Positions 18,112 through 26,775 of a stretch of DNA of 64,000 nt are shown here, one piece after another. This DNA is from an uncultured Sphaerochaeta sp. (GTDB lineage Bacteria > Spirochaetota > Spirochaetia > Sphaerochaetales > Sphaerochaetaceae), in NCBI RefSeq assembly GCF_963666015.1, contig NZ_OY762555.1:2852001-2916000 (forward strand), written 5' to 3'. How positions within the stretch are numbered: the first letter of the stretch is position 1; every line of letters begins with the position of its first letter. Below the pieces are notes generated by a model that was not told the DNA's origin, did no database searches, and was given only the letters and a program-made list of their open reading frames with translations. The position numbers and the translations under genes are program-made.

Positions 18112-18790
18112 GGAAATCAAGTACAGTGGATAGGCTGTTGTGTATGTAGGTTGGCCTAACTTTTGGGTCCAGGGGCTTTCCGTTCTTGTTCAACCAGAGC
18201 GTATCCATACCGCTGGCAATACCTCCAGCAATATCACTGGAAAGGCTGTCACCGATCATGAGCGAGGCCTTTTTCTGTTCAGTGAGACCAGTTGCCTCGA
18301 GCATATGGGTAAAGAATCGTGGATCTGGCTTCTGGAAGCCCAGCTCTTCGCTGATAAAAATAGAATCAAAATAGTGCCCTGTATTTGACACAGCAATCCT
18401 GCCTCGCTGAACTTCTGCAATGCCGTTGGTGGCGAGAAATAGGGTATATCCCCGCTTTTTCAAGGTCTCGAGTACGGTGATGGTCTCAGCAAACAAGATA
18501 CCCTGCCCAGACAGTTCGTGTTGATAGCTCTGACTTGCTTCTTCTGGATTGAGTGAGATGCCTATCTCCAGTGCAAAATCTGCAAAACGCTTCACTTTCA
18601 GTTCCTCGATAGTTACTTCGCCTTTCTCAAACAGTTTCCATACTTCAGCATTGCAGCGGATGTAGTCTTGCTCATGCTTCCTTTCCAGTGGCAGGCTAAG
18701 GCTTTCTGCCATCTTCCAGAATGCATTGTGTTCTGCTTGTTCGAAATCAAAAAGTGTTCCATCTGCGTCAAAGAAAAGATACCGGTACAT
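18095..18790 (-). CDS. HAD-family hydrolase, YjjG-type (pyrimidine nucleotidase-like)
   Basis: 231 residues. HAD motif I is FFDADGTLFD (Asp8/Asp10), motif II is LATNG, the lysine is in FQKPDPRFF and motif III is MIGDSLSSDIAGG. The order with an inserted alpha-helical cap at residues about 16-85, and the DADGTLFDF start, best match YjjG/TIGR02254 enzymes that dephosphorylate non-canonical pyrimidine nucleotides, a house-cleaning role; the substrate is inferred. An AAAGGATG lies about 10 nt before the ATG. Divergent from the DUF308 gene. Confidence 0.85.
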   Translation of the reverse strand: MYRYLFFDADGTLFDFEQAEHNAFWKMAESLSLPLERKHEQDYIRCNAEVWKLFEKGEVTIEELKVKRFADFALEIGISLNPEEASQSYQHELSGQGILFAETITVLETLKKRGYTLFLATNGIAEVQRGRIAVSNTGHYFDSIFISEELGFQKPDPRFFTHMLEATGLTEQKKASLMIGDSLSSDIAGGIASGMDTLWLNKNGKPLDPKVRPTYIHNSLSTVLDFLNGPL

Positions 18791-18802
18791 GTGTTGTCAT
18801 CC

Positions 18803-18831
18803 TTTACTTAGGGTGTTGTAGCCAGTACGAT
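18803..18831 (+). promoter_or_regulatory. Candidate promoter of the DUF308 gene
   Basis: TTTACT (18803-18808) and TACGAT (18826-18831) with a 17-bp spacer, each 4 of 6 to consensus, about 50 bp ahead of the ATG at 18880 and its AAGGAG. Confidence 0.35.
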
Positions 18832-18879
18832 AAAGAAAAACGGTCCAATTGTACAGGACCGGAAGGCAAGGAGCCAGAT

Positions 18880-19479
18880 ATGCAGGAAACCTTTCTGAAA
18901 CGCCACCTCATCCTCTCCACCGTGATTGGAGCACTCTTGATCATCGTAGGGATTTTCTTGATGTTCCAACAGGAATCCTTCGTGAAGATTTTCATATCGC
19001 TCTTGGGTGTGTTCCTCGCTGGATCGGGTATCTCCAGCCTGATTTACTTAAAGGGATTTAATCTTGGTAGTCGCTCACGTATTGCTACCTTGGTTAAGGC
19101 TCTCTTGAGTATAGTAATCGGATTGGTTGCCATCATCGTCCCTCTCTCTACAGCGACCATTAGCTGGACAGTCCTTCTCTACATCATAGGGGCCCAGCTT
19201 TTATTCTCTGCCCTGATTTCCTTTCTTGATGCGCTACTGATGAGGAAAGAGGAACGCTCCCTCTCCCCTCTCTATACAGAGGCTGTTTTCTCCCTGCTTA
19301 TGGCCATTCTCTTGTTTGTGTTCCCACAACAGATCGGCAGCCTGTTGCTCAAGCTGTTCGGATTGTTCTTCATTGTCAGCGGAATCGGCATGATTCTCTG
19401 GTCTCTGCGCATCCGCAAAATCAACCAACAGTTTAAGGAACAGGTGGTAGAGGCAGAGGCTATCGACCCGAAGAACTAA
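18880..19479 (+). CDS. DUF308/HdeD-family membrane protein
   Basis: 199 residues with six predicted membrane helices arranged as three hydrophobic pairs, the DUF308 repeat pattern seen in HdeD. Each pair holds a short G-x2-LI-x3-G motif (GALLIIVGIFLMF, KALLSIVIGLVAI, GLFFIVSGIGMI). In E. coli HdeD is linked to acid resistance at high cell density; the function here is unknown. The start is ATG 18880, set by AAGGAG at 18868-18873. It ends tail to tail with the lipoprotein gene, sharing 3-4 bp. Confidence 0.8.
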   Translation: MQETFLKRHLILSTVIGALLIIVGIFLMFQQESFVKIFISLLGVFLAGSGISSLIYLKGFNLGSRSRIATLVKALLSIVIGLVAIIVPLSTATISWTVLLYIIGAQLLFSALISFLDALLMRKEERSLSPLYTEAVFSLLMAILLFVFPQQIGSLLLKLFGLFFIVSGIGMILWSLRIRKINQQFKEQVVEAEAIDPKN

Positions 19480-21191
19480 GGAATCAGGAAGGTAGCTGAA
19501 ATTCCATAGCGAGCGATGTTGTTTGCATCAGGAATAGACTCTCCTCCGATGGTCAGCATCGAGCTCTGCAATGGAAGGACCTTCCTGCTGTATACATAAT
19601 CTATGCGTTCTTTCAAATTCTCGTTGACAAACGTGTTTCCCGCGTCGGTATCTGCAGAGAAATGGGTGGCTCTGTATACATCGTAGAAGGATGACTCCTC
19701 AAGAAAATTCGATAGTGGCCAGATATAGTCTATCTGTCGATAGAGTACCGGACTGAATGTGCTCCAATCCTGGTAGGAAGGCTCAAAGAGACTGGCTCCT
19801 ATGATGGTGGGCTCGTTCGTTGTCCCTTCTGCCAAGATTGCTTCCAGTATTTTGGTCCGCTCCCCGGTAACCTGTTTTTGAATGGTTTTCCAATCGGTTC
19901 CACTGGTGAATGCATCAAAGACCTTATATTCAGGGAGATTGGCGATGGAAAGTCTGATCGTCTTTGTGTTGCTGAATTGGACACGTATCCCATGGTTTGT
20001 GGTTGAGATGACATCATAGGAGGTGATGATTGCCCCTCCTTCGACCAACACAGCATTTCTTCGTAACTGTCTCACAAGATCGATGACATTCTGTATATGT
20101 CCCGTAACCATGATGATGGGGGCTTTGATGTCGCTGATACTTGTTGCAACCAGGTTTTTCATGGCGGGATCGCTCCAGCGAATATCATCCAGAGGAAGCA
20201 TCAAAACGTTCAGTGGATCGTTGTCGGCTGAAAGGATGGTAACTTCATCCGTGGTGTACTTCCTGGGAAGTGTCAATTGTTCGAGAGGGGGAATCTGTTG
20301 ATATTCTGCTTCAAGGGCGGCAAGACGCGCATTCTCAGCTTCTTCTGCTTTTCTCTGCTCCTCTATCTTCTCCCTCTGTTTCTCCAGTCGTTCTTCCTCG
20401 ATTCGCTTTGCTTCCTCGATGCGTTGTTGTTCAAGACGAAGTCTCTCTTCCAGCGTCTGGGTTTTCTCCTCTAATTGTGCTGTAAGGAGTTCGTTGTCTG
20501 TCTTCAGGGAATCAATGATATTCTGCATCTCCAGCAATCTCTGTTCCTGGGCAGTTCTCAACGATTCTAATTCCGCGGTATGCTTTTGTTCTGCCCCATG
20601 CATGATGATTTGCAATTCGTTATTGATGCTCTGTTGTTCTGAGAGAAGATCTTCTAGTTCGTTTGCTTGGTAGCTAAGCATCTCGTAGTCTTGCTCGTTC
20701 TTTTCAATCGCTTTGTGCAATGCCTCAATCTCAGCTTGCAGGGAGGTAATGGTGGTTTGGTATTCCTCGGCTTCTTGAGAGAGAGTCAGATCCATGTTGT
20801 CCAACAAGAGATTGCGTTCTTCTAATGTTTCTTTCAATGACTGGGTATTGTTCTTTTCCAGAGCGAGGGCATTATCGGTCTCTTGCAGTTTCTTCGCCAA
20901 TGTACTTTTTTCTGTCTGGAGAGATGCAATGGATTCCTTCATGGATTCATAGCGCTGTTGTTCTTCTGCTTCGGCAAGTCTTCCCTTCTCTGCAAGGAGT
21001 TCTGCTTCCTTTGCTTCTGCTTTCGCTTGCGCTTCGGCTACCACAAGGGAATATTTGGTGACAAGCTCTCCCTCTGCTACAGGGTTTGGTGTCTGTAAGC
21101 TCTCTTTTGCGGAGTGGGCAGTATAGGTCTCACACCCCAAGAGGAGAGTGATCAGTAGTACGGTCGCCATGAGTGCAATACGTCTGTTCAT
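19476..21191 (-). CDS. Coiled-coil lipoprotein with C-terminal domain resembling a degenerate endonuclease/exonuclease/phosphatase (EEP) fold
   Basis: 571 residues. The lipoprotein signal peptide ends LLLGC (Cys20). Residues about 50-300 are a long Glu/Lys/Gln/Ala-rich coiled coil. Residues about 315-571 form a globular domain whose landmarks line up with EEP enzymes: GGAIITS (385-391, like G-AIxSR), GASLFEP (465-471, where active enzymes have GDFN), a TF..N..LKERIDYVYS stretch (519-535, the well-kept RIDYI strand) and IARYGISATF (559-568, where SDHxPV is usual). Key catalytic Asp/Asn and His are thus replaced, so if the fold is right it is a pseudoenzyme. I set the start at ATG 21191; the frame is open further upstream but overlaps the Cys-rich gene. 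EEP assignment is inference; alternative: spirochaete-specific lipoprotein of unknown fold. Confidence 0.7.
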   Translation of the reverse strand: MNRRIALMATVLLITLLLGCETYTAHSAKESLQTPNPVAEGELVTKYSLVVAEAQAKAEAKEAELLAEKGRLAEAEEQQRYESMKESIASLQTEKSTLAKKLQETDNALALEKNNTQSLKETLEERNLLLDNMDLTLSQEAEEYQTTITSLQAEIEALHKAIEKNEQDYEMLSYQANELEDLLSEQQSINNELQIIMHGAEQKHTAELESLRTAQEQRLLEMQNIIDSLKTDNELLTAQLEEKTQTLEERLRLEQQRIEEAKRIEEERLEKQREKIEEQRKAEEAENARLAALEAEYQQIPPLEQLTLPRKYTTDEVTILSADNDPLNVLMLPLDDIRWSDPAMKNLVATSISDIKAPIIMVTGHIQNVIDLVRQLRRNAVLVEGGAIITSYDVISTTNHGIRVQFSNTKTIRLSIANLPEYKVFDAFTSGTDWKTIQKQVTGERTKILEAILAEGTTNEPTIIGASLFEPSYQDWSTFSPVLYRQIDYIWPLSNFLEESSFYDVYRATHFSADTDAGNTFVNENLKERIDYVYSRKVLPLQSSMLTIGGESIPDANNIARYGISATFLIP

Positions 21192-21207
21192 AGGTATTAT
21201 TGGTTCC

Positions 21208-21489
21208 TTAGAAGTTGAAGAGTGCTTCAGCTCTCGCCTTGGCACGTGCTTTTTTCTCAGATTCCTCTTTGGAATCCTCACCGAGCATGAAGGAGTCGCA
21301 GAAGTTCGCATTCTCCTTATCCTCAATATACTCCTCGACTCCTTCAAGGCAGTCGTGATAGATTCCTGGACTGTAGAATCTACAATTAATGCAACTATGC
21401 AGACTCTTGGAACAGGTTGGACACACAGTATGGTAACCAATACTGAGCAATGGGTCGATGGGAGTATGGCAGTGATGGCATGCACGCAT
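21208..21489 (-). CDS. Small Cys-rich (zinc-ribbon-like) protein
   Basis: 93 residues with paired cysteines: CHHC (4-7), CPTC (23-26), C-x2-C at about 33-36, and lone Cys near 47 and 64, followed by an Ala/Lys/Arg/Glu-rich tail (KKARAKARAEALFNF). The first four cysteines look like a zinc ribbon. No known function. It starts 3 nt after the HIT stop with a GGAG about 10 nt upstream, and the lipoprotein gene starts 17 nt after it, so the three form one leftward unit. Confidence 0.7.
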   Translation of the reverse strand: MRACHHCHTPIDPLLSIGYHTVCPTCSKSLHSCINCRFYSPGIYHDCLEGVEEYIEDKENANFCDSFMLGEDSKEESEKKARAKARAEALFNF

Positions 21490-21491
21490 GA

Positions 21492-21893
21492 TTAAAACTC
21501 CAATTTCTTTCCATAATCGGCAATCTCGCCATCGCTATAGGTCTCTTTGACGAGATGCAAGGTCTTTCCATCCTCTTTGTACCTGGGGATGATATGAAGA
21601 TGCAGGTGAGGTACTTCCTGCCCGCTTTCCTTTCCGTTGTTGATGATTAGATTGGTGGCATGACAACCCAGTTTCTTCCTGAGCACACTGTCAGCTCTCT
21701 TGGCGAGTACCATCATGTGGCTCAAGACTTCTTCTGGGCAGCTTTCAAGAGTAGGGTATGGTTGTGATGTAATGATCAGCAAATGTCCCTTGTTGACTGG
21801 ATTGATATCGAGAATGGAGAAACAAAGTTCGTCCTTGTGTAAAAATATTGAGGGAATCTCCCCTTTTAAAATCTTGGTGAAAATCGTTTCCAT
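21492..21893 (-). CDS. HIT-family hydrolase (HinT-like)
   Basis: 133 residues. The histidine-triad active site is HLHLHIIPR near residue 95, with TIFTKILKGEIPS at the start and the conserved NNGKESGQEVPHLH stretch. HIT proteins hydrolyse nucleoside phosphoramidates or similar adenylated compounds. The start is ATG 21893 with AGAGG 6 nt upstream; the longer frame to 21968 runs through the promoter. First gene of a three-gene leftward operon. Confidence 0.92.
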   Translation of the reverse strand: METIFTKILKGEIPSIFLHKDELCFSILDINPVNKGHLLIITSQPYPTLESCPEEVLSHMMVLAKRADSVLRKKLGCHATNLIINNGKESGQEVPHLHLHIIPRYKEDGKTLHLVKETYSDGEIADYGKKLEF

Positions 21894-21909
21894 GGCATAC
21901 CTCTGAGCT

Positions 21910-21918
21910 ATTGTAACA
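21910..21918 (-). promoter_or_regulatory. Extended -10 element of the HIT operon
   Basis: On the minus strand the sequence reads TGTTACAAT, a TG-extended -10 (TACAAT, 5 of 6), about 17 nt before the HIT ATG and upstream of its AGAGG. No clear -35. Confidence 0.35.
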
Positions 21919-22052
21919 CACAAGTGTCGAGTCGGAAAAGGATTGTATTGGGAAAAGGGATTGCACAAAAAACCGAGATATACTATTATCCACGAGGTAC
22001 GTTGGGCAAAGCATGTCCCGCGACCGTTCGTTCTCTTCCCTTCAGTTGGTAA

Positions 22053-22089
22053 CCTGATGTGTGCTAGGGAGTAAGAGTTTTACATCAGG
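22053..22089. repeat. 8-bp inverted repeat in the fusA leader region
   Basis: CCTGATGT (22053-22060) and ACATCAGG (22082-22089) are perfect inverted repeats separated by 21 nt, in the 186-nt gap between the HIT gene promoter and fusA. No T-run follows, so it is not a standard terminator. It may be an operator or a leader RNA stem; the rest of the gap shows no other recognised element. Confidence 0.35.
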
Positions 22090-22154
22090 ATGTTGGAATT
22101 CTGCAGGGGAATCTGTGGACTCGTTTTTATTCTATACTATAGAGGTTATAAAGA

Positions 22155-24263
22155 ATGGCTGACTTGCAAAATTTGAGGAATATCGGAATCAGTGCCCACA
22201 TTGACTCGGGTAAGACAACACTATCCGAACGCATCCTCTACTACTGCAATAAGATCCACGAAATACATGAAGTTCGTGGTAAGGATGGCGTTGGAGCTAC
22301 CATGGATAGCATGGAGCTTGAACGCGAAAGAGGTATCACCATTGCCTCCGCTGCAACAAACGTTACCTGGAAAGGGACAGAAATCAACGTTATCGACACA
22401 CCGGGACACGTTGACTTCACCATCGAGGTAGAACGTTCCTTGCGCGTATTGGATGGCGCTGTTTTGGTCCTTTGTTCCGTTGGTGGCGTACAGAGCCAGT
22501 CCATCACCGTAGACCGGCAGATGAAGCGTTACCACGTTCCTCGTATTGCATTTGTCAACAAATGTGACCGTACCGGTGCAAACCCGTATCGTGTCAAGAA
22601 CCAATTGATAGAGAAGCTTGGTCTGAATGCTGTATTGATGCAGATTCCCATCGGTCTCGAAGACAAGATGGAAGGTGTTGTTGACTTGGTCAGCATGAAG
22701 GCTCTCTACTTCGATGACGGCCCTAATGGGGATGCCGTTCGTGAAGCTGAGATTCCCTCCCACCTGAAAGAAGAAGCTGATGCTCGCCGCGAAGAGTTGC
22801 TTGATGGTGTATCCATGTGCTCAGACGAGCTTATGGAAGCCATGCTCGAAGACAACGTAACCGAGGAAATCATCCGCAAGGCTGTCAGAAAAGCTACCAT
22901 CAACTTGGAGCTCTGCCCGGTATTCATGGGTAGCGCATACAAGAACAAGGGTATCCAGCCCTTACTCGATGGTGTTATCAGCTATCTTCCCAATCCTACT
23001 GATGTTACCAACAAGGCTCTTGACCTCGACAATAATGAGGAAGAGGTCAAGCTGGTTGCAGACGAGGACCTTCCTCCTGTTGTCCTGGCATTCAAGCTCG
23101 AGGATGGACAGTATGGTCAGCTGACCTATATCCGTGTCTATCAGGGTAAAGTGAAGAAGGGTGATGAGCTCTACAATACCCGTAGCCGCAAGAAGTTCCG
23201 TGTTGGACGCTTGATTCGTATGCACGCAGCTACCATGGAAGATTTGACTGAAGCAGGCTGTGGTGAAATTGCAGCACTCTTCGGTATTGACTGTGCTAGC
23301 GGTGACACCTTCTGTGATCCTAAGCTGAACTATTCACTTTCCAGTATGTTTGTTCCCAACCCGGTTATCTCCTTGGCTATCAAGCCAGTGGACAAGAAGG
23401 CTGCGGACAATATGGGCAAGGCACTCAACCGCTTTACCAAGGAGGACCCGACTTTCCGCAGCTATGTGGATCCTGAGTCCAACCAGACCATCATACAGGG
23501 TATGGGTGAGTTGCACCTTGAGGTCTATGTAGAACGCATGAAGCGTGAGTACAAGGCAGAGGTGGAGATCGGTCAGCCTGAGGTTGCCTACCGTGAAGCT
23601 ATCACCCAGAGAGCCGACTTCAACTATACCCACAAGAAGCAGACTGGTGGTTCCGGTCAGTACGCACGTGTTGCCGGATATATCGAGCCTCTTCCAGATC
23701 CTGAAGAGGGTGAGGATGTAAAAGAGTACGAGTTCGTTGACGAGATCAAGGGTGGATCCATTCCTACTGAATATATTCCATCCTGTGACAAGGGATTCCA
23801 GATGGCCATCAAGAAGGGTGCTCAGCTCGGATTCCCCGTACTTGGGGTGAAGGCGGTTATCAACGATGGTGCTTGGCACCCGGTTGACTCATCCGACCAG
23901 GCATTCCAGACTGCAGCTCTCAGTGCATTCCGTGATGCGTTCGAGAAGGCCAAGCCAGTCATCCTCGAGCCAATCATGAAGGTCGAGGTAGTAGCCCCCA
24001 ATGAGTTCCAGGGTTCAGTGTTCGCTTCGGTCAACCAGAGACGTGGTCTGATCATCAGCTCCACTGAGGATAATGCAATGAGTACTGTTATTGCTGAAGT
24101 ACCTCTCTCTGAAATGTTCGGTTATTCCACGGTTCTTCGCTCCCTCACTCAGGGTAAGGGCGAATTTACCATGGAAATCGGGAGATACGGCAAGGTGCCG
24201 GTAAGCGTTTCCGAGCAGTTGAAGAAGGATTATCAGGAGAAACGGAAGAAAGAACAGAAATAG
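22155..24263 (+). CDS. fusA: Elongation factor G, mitochondrial-like spirochaetal type (spdEFG1)
   Basis: 702 residues. The translocation GTPase. G1 is AHIDSGKTT (14-22), G2 contains RGITI, G3 is DTPGH and G4 is NKCD; domains II-V follow in normal order. The HIDSGKTT form and the [21 protein letters not shown] segment are those of mitochondrial EF-G1 and of the spd EF-G1 proteins of spirochaetes, planctomycetes and some delta-proteobacteria, rather than bacterial EF-G1 (AHIDAGKTT). In those groups translocation and ribosome recycling are split between two EF-Gs; the partner is not in this window. A G-rich ATAGAGG precedes the ATG. A terminator follows 39 bp after the stop. Confidence 0.95.
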   Translation: MADLQNLRNIGISAHIDSGKTTLSERILYYCNKIHEIHEVRGKDGVGATMDSMELERERGITIASAATNVTWKGTEINVIDTPGHVDFTIEVERSLRVLDGAVLVLCSVGGVQSQSITVDRQMKRYHVPRIAFVNKCDRTGANPYRVKNQLIEKLGLNAVLMQIPIGLEDKMEGVVDLVSMKALYFDDGPNGDAVREAEIPSHLKEEADARREELLDGVSMCSDELMEAMLEDNVTEEIIRKAVRKATINLELCPVFMGSAYKNKGIQPLLDGVISYLPNPTDVTNKALDLDNNEEEVKLVADEDLPPVVLAFKLEDGQYGQLTYIRVYQGKVKKGDELYNTRSRKKFRVGRLIRMHAATMEDLTEAGCGEIAALFGIDCASGDTFCDPKLNYSLSSMFVPNPVISLAIKPVDKKAADNMGKALNRFTKEDPTFRSYVDPESNQTIIQGMGELHLEVYVERMKREYKAEVEIGQPEVAYREAITQRADFNYTHKKQTGGSGQYARVAGYIEPLPDPEEGEDVKEYEFVDEIKGGSIPTEYIPSCDKGFQMAIKKGAQLGFPVLGVKAVINDGAWHPVDSSDQAFQTAALSAFRDAFEKAKPVILEPIMKVEVVAPNEFQGSVFASVNQRRGLIISSTEDNAMSTVIAEVPLSEMFGYSTVLRSLTQGKGEFTMEIGRYGKVPVSVSEQLKKDYQEKRKKEQK

Positions 24264-24301
24264 TATTTCTTCCTGCAATCCCAAGCCCTCCATGAGGATA
24301 A

Positions 24302-24324
24302 ACCCTCCTGGGGGGTCTCTTTTT
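24302..24324 (+). terminator. Rho-independent terminator of fusA
   Basis: A 6-bp stem (ACCCTC / GGGGGT, one G-T pair) with a 3-nt loop at 24302-24316 is followed by CTCTTTTT. Confidence 0.6.
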
Positions 24325-24408
24325 GCCCTTCTCTGTAAAAAAGTACCATTTTGTGATTTTCCATAGTATACTAGGGATGAACCTAAAAATTACTTGGAGG
24401 TGAGCGCT

Positions 24409-25116
24409 ATGGTAATTCAAGAGTTAAACGAACTGAGTCCTCTTCGCGTATTTGAGCAGTCTTTGGATGGTGGACTTGGTCGTGGGAACCTCGGGGTCCT
24501 TGTTTCCCGTCACGGTGTTGGCAAGACAGCCTGCTTGGTCCATCTTGCTACTGATAAGCTGCTGAGAGGGGAACATGTCATTCATGTCTCGTTCTCTGGA
24601 AACGTAGAACATGTCATCAACTGGTATAAGGAAGTATTCAGGGAAGTCTCTGATGGCCGTACCCTTGATGATGCAGCGACCGTGTACAACAATATTCTCA
24701 GTAACCGTGTGGTCATGAATTTCAGCCAGGAGAATGTCACCATCGATAAGGTGCTCTCCAGTTTGGAAACCTTGATCAAGCATGGGAGTTTCAAAGCAGA
24801 CGCTATTCTCTTTGACGGATACAAACTAACCGTTGCGACTGAGGATGATGTTCGCAAGATCAAGCAGTTTGCACAGAATATGGATTTGGAGGTATGGTTC
24901 AGTGTATCTCCTGTTCGCTCTGATGTTATGTATGACAAATATGGTGTCCCAAACACCATGCACAAATATATCGATTTGATTGATGTCCTTATTGGCCTTA
25001 TTTACAATGAGGAACGAGACAAGGTGGTAATGACGGCTGTGAAGGCCCATGAAGGGATATACGAGAAGCCTATGGGTGTAAGTCTCGATCCCAAGACTAT
25101 GCTCATTTCCAAGTAG
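24409..25116 (+). CDS. KaiC/RecA-like P-loop protein of unknown function
   Basis: 235 residues. The start resembles KaiC/RadA domains (PLRVFEQSLDGGLGRGNLGVL). The P-loop is SRHGVGKT (33-40): GKT is intact but the first Gly of GxxxxGK[ST] is Ser33. A Walker B-like ILFD ends at Asp136. No second domain, zinc finger or signal peptide. I do not recognise a characterised homologue. The start is ATG 24409 behind GGAGGTG; it is a single-gene unit between the fusA terminator and a strong terminator of its own. Confidence 0.75.
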   Translation: MVIQELNELSPLRVFEQSLDGGLGRGNLGVLVSRHGVGKTACLVHLATDKLLRGEHVIHVSFSGNVEHVINWYKEVFREVSDGRTLDDAATVYNNILSNRVVMNFSQENVTIDKVLSSLETLIKHGSFKADAILFDGYKLTVATEDDVRKIKQFAQNMDLEVWFSVSPVRSDVMYDKYGVPNTMHKYIDLIDVLIGLIYNEERDKVVMTAVKAHEGIYEKPMGVSLDPKTMLISK

Positions 25117-25123
25117 TGTTCAG

Positions 25124-25153
25124 AAGAAGGCCGCGTTTGCGGCCTTCTTTTCA
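25124..25153 (+). terminator. Strong rho-independent terminator
   Basis: An 11-bp perfect stem (25124-25134 with 25139-25149) with a GTTT loop, ending in TTCTTTT. It begins 8 nt after the stop of the P-loop gene. Confidence 0.9.
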
Positions 25154-25166
25154 AACAATCGATACA

Positions 25167-25194
25167 GGAGACCGGCTTTAGGAGGCCGGTCTTC
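25167..25194. terminator. Second terminator-like hairpin; insertion site of the group II intron
   Basis: A 10-bp stem (25167-25176 with 25185-25194, one G-T pair; core GACCGGC/GCCGGTC) with an 8-nt loop. The intron's first base is 6 nt downstream. Group IIC introns are known to insert just behind such hairpins. It may serve the DUF4867 gene in the other direction too. Confidence 0.75.
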
Positions 25195-26627
25195 ATTGTT
25201 GTGCGCTCGGTATGAACATTTTCTAAAGGGTGAAAGTCCCAAGTACAGGTGATAGCGCCAAGTACATAGCCAATGGCAAGGGTGTCCCCCGTGAGGAGGA
25301 ATCTGAAGAAAGCCGGTGGCAAATTTCCGGCCTGACGAACAGGAATCCCATCAGGCATTCCTTGGTGGATGAGGTTGCAACACAAACCGAAGTCCAAATG
25401 CTATACGGAACCGGGGGGTGTAAATGGGGCAGGTGGATGGAAGGAAAGAAAGTGTTCTTACCCGAGGAGGTCTTGCAGATGAGCCTAGGCTATCAACGCC
25501 AAGGATGGCGAAAGCCCTGAATATACAAGAATAGGGGCCAGTCACTGCAAGGAGTCAGATGAAGGCATAGTAGGGGGAAGCCCTGAAGGCCGGAACGTCA
25601 GGAGGGACGTAGTAAATGAAAGATACCTGGCCTGTCAAGGACGGCAGAACCTGTACACGTAGTGGTGGCAGACCCGGGACACTGGAAGCACGGAATGTGG
25701 AAGGTGGCCAGGGGGGGCCGAGAGGGTGTGGGATGTCTGAAAACAACACGACCGACGCAAAACGAACGGATTTGCTCGAAAGGATACTGGACAGCCGGAA
25801 TCTCCAGAGGGCATACGACAGAGTGTGCGCCAACAAGGGGAGTGCCGGGGTGGACGGTATCGGGACGGACGGGTTGCTCAGCCAGATAAAGGCGGTGGGG
25901 CTCGAAAATCTCAAGGGGCAGATTCGGGAGGGGAAGTACCGTCCCAAACCGGTCCTAAGGGTTGAGATACCTAAGGAAGGGGGCAAGACGAGAAACCTTG
26001 GAATCCCAAGGGTCATGGACAGGATGGTGCAGCAAGCCATCGCCCAAGTGCTGTCCGAAATCTATGAACCCGAATTCAGTGAGCACAGCTATGGCTTCAG
26101 ACCCGGAAGGGGTGCCCATGATGCACTGAGGCGATGCCTCGCGAATGCAAACGAGGGGTACGACTGGGTGGTCGACATGGACTTGGAGAGGTTCTTCGAT
26201 ACGGTAAACCACTCGAAGCTCATCCAAGTGCTCAGCGAGAAGGTGAAGGATGGAAGGGTGGTGTCACTCATCCACCGGTTCCTGAGGGCTGGGGTTGTCG
26301 TGAAGGGAATGTACCAGAAGACCGAGGAGGGTTGCCCACAGGGGGGCAATCTGAGCCCAATCCTTGCAAACATCCTGCTGAATGAATGCGACCATGAGCT
26401 TGAGCTAAGGGGACACAGGTTTGTCCGCTACGCCGATGACATGGTCATCTCATGCGCCAGCCGGAAGGGAGCGGAAAGGACGCTCGAAAGCACTGCCAGA
26501 TATCTTGAGAACGTGCTCAAGCTGAAAGTGAACCGCGAGAAGACCTGCATCTCCAGAATCGGGGGCATCAAGTTCCTCGGCTATGGGTTCTACTTTGACA
26601 CAAAGGTCAAAAAGTGGAACTTCCGAC

Positions 26628-26635
26628 TCCATGAG
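26628..26635. repeat. Target-site duplication of the IS66 element, left copy
   Basis: TCCATGAG, identical to 29611-29618. Eight bp is the normal duplication length for IS66-family insertions; removing one copy plus the IS restores the RT frame exactly. Confidence 0.95.
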
Positions 26636-26658
26636 GTGAGCATCAAACCAAATACGTC
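26636..26658. repeat. IS66 terminal inverted repeat, left
   Basis: 23 bp, starting GTGAGCATCAAACC and ending ACGTC; perfect reverse complement of 29588-29610. Confidence 0.95.
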
Positions 26659-26775
26659 CTAGCAACACAACCAAGGATTCCAGTATGGTTGTGCTTAAGA
26701 TGAAGAGGCACCCAAGAGCCCCCTGTTATTCTGACAGGGGCTTGAAAGAGTCTTTGATGGAGAAAGAGTGATGCC

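Larger units (their letters stand above)
25733..26662 (+). pseudogene. Group II intron reverse transcriptase/maturase, 5' fragment (disrupted by IS66)
   Basis: The genuine part runs to 26635 (301 codons); the reading frame then enters the IS end and stops after nine foreign codons. It contains the RT0-RT6 blocks: NLQRAYDRVCANKGSAGVDG, the PKEGGKTRNLGIPRVMDRMVQQA block, SYGFRPGRGAHDAL, the VVDMDLERFFD Asp, QGGNLSPILANI and the catalytic YADD box. The start is ATG 25733; the frame is open upstream but without family similarity. Joined to 29619-30023 the ancestral protein has 435 residues and lacks an endonuclease domain, as in class C. As interrupted it should not make active maturase. Confidence 0.92.

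Noticed and set aside
22221..22763. 180-codon minus-strand ORF opposite the EF-G GTPase domain
   Set aside because: Antisense shadow; the plus frame carries all G motifs.
23334..23879. 181-codon minus-strand ORF inside fusA
   Set aside because: Shadow of a highly conserved EF-G region; no ribosome site or similarity.
25230..25520. 96-codon ORF at the 5' end of the intron
   Set aside because: Lies in the structured domain I RNA of the group II intron; no similarity to any protein family.
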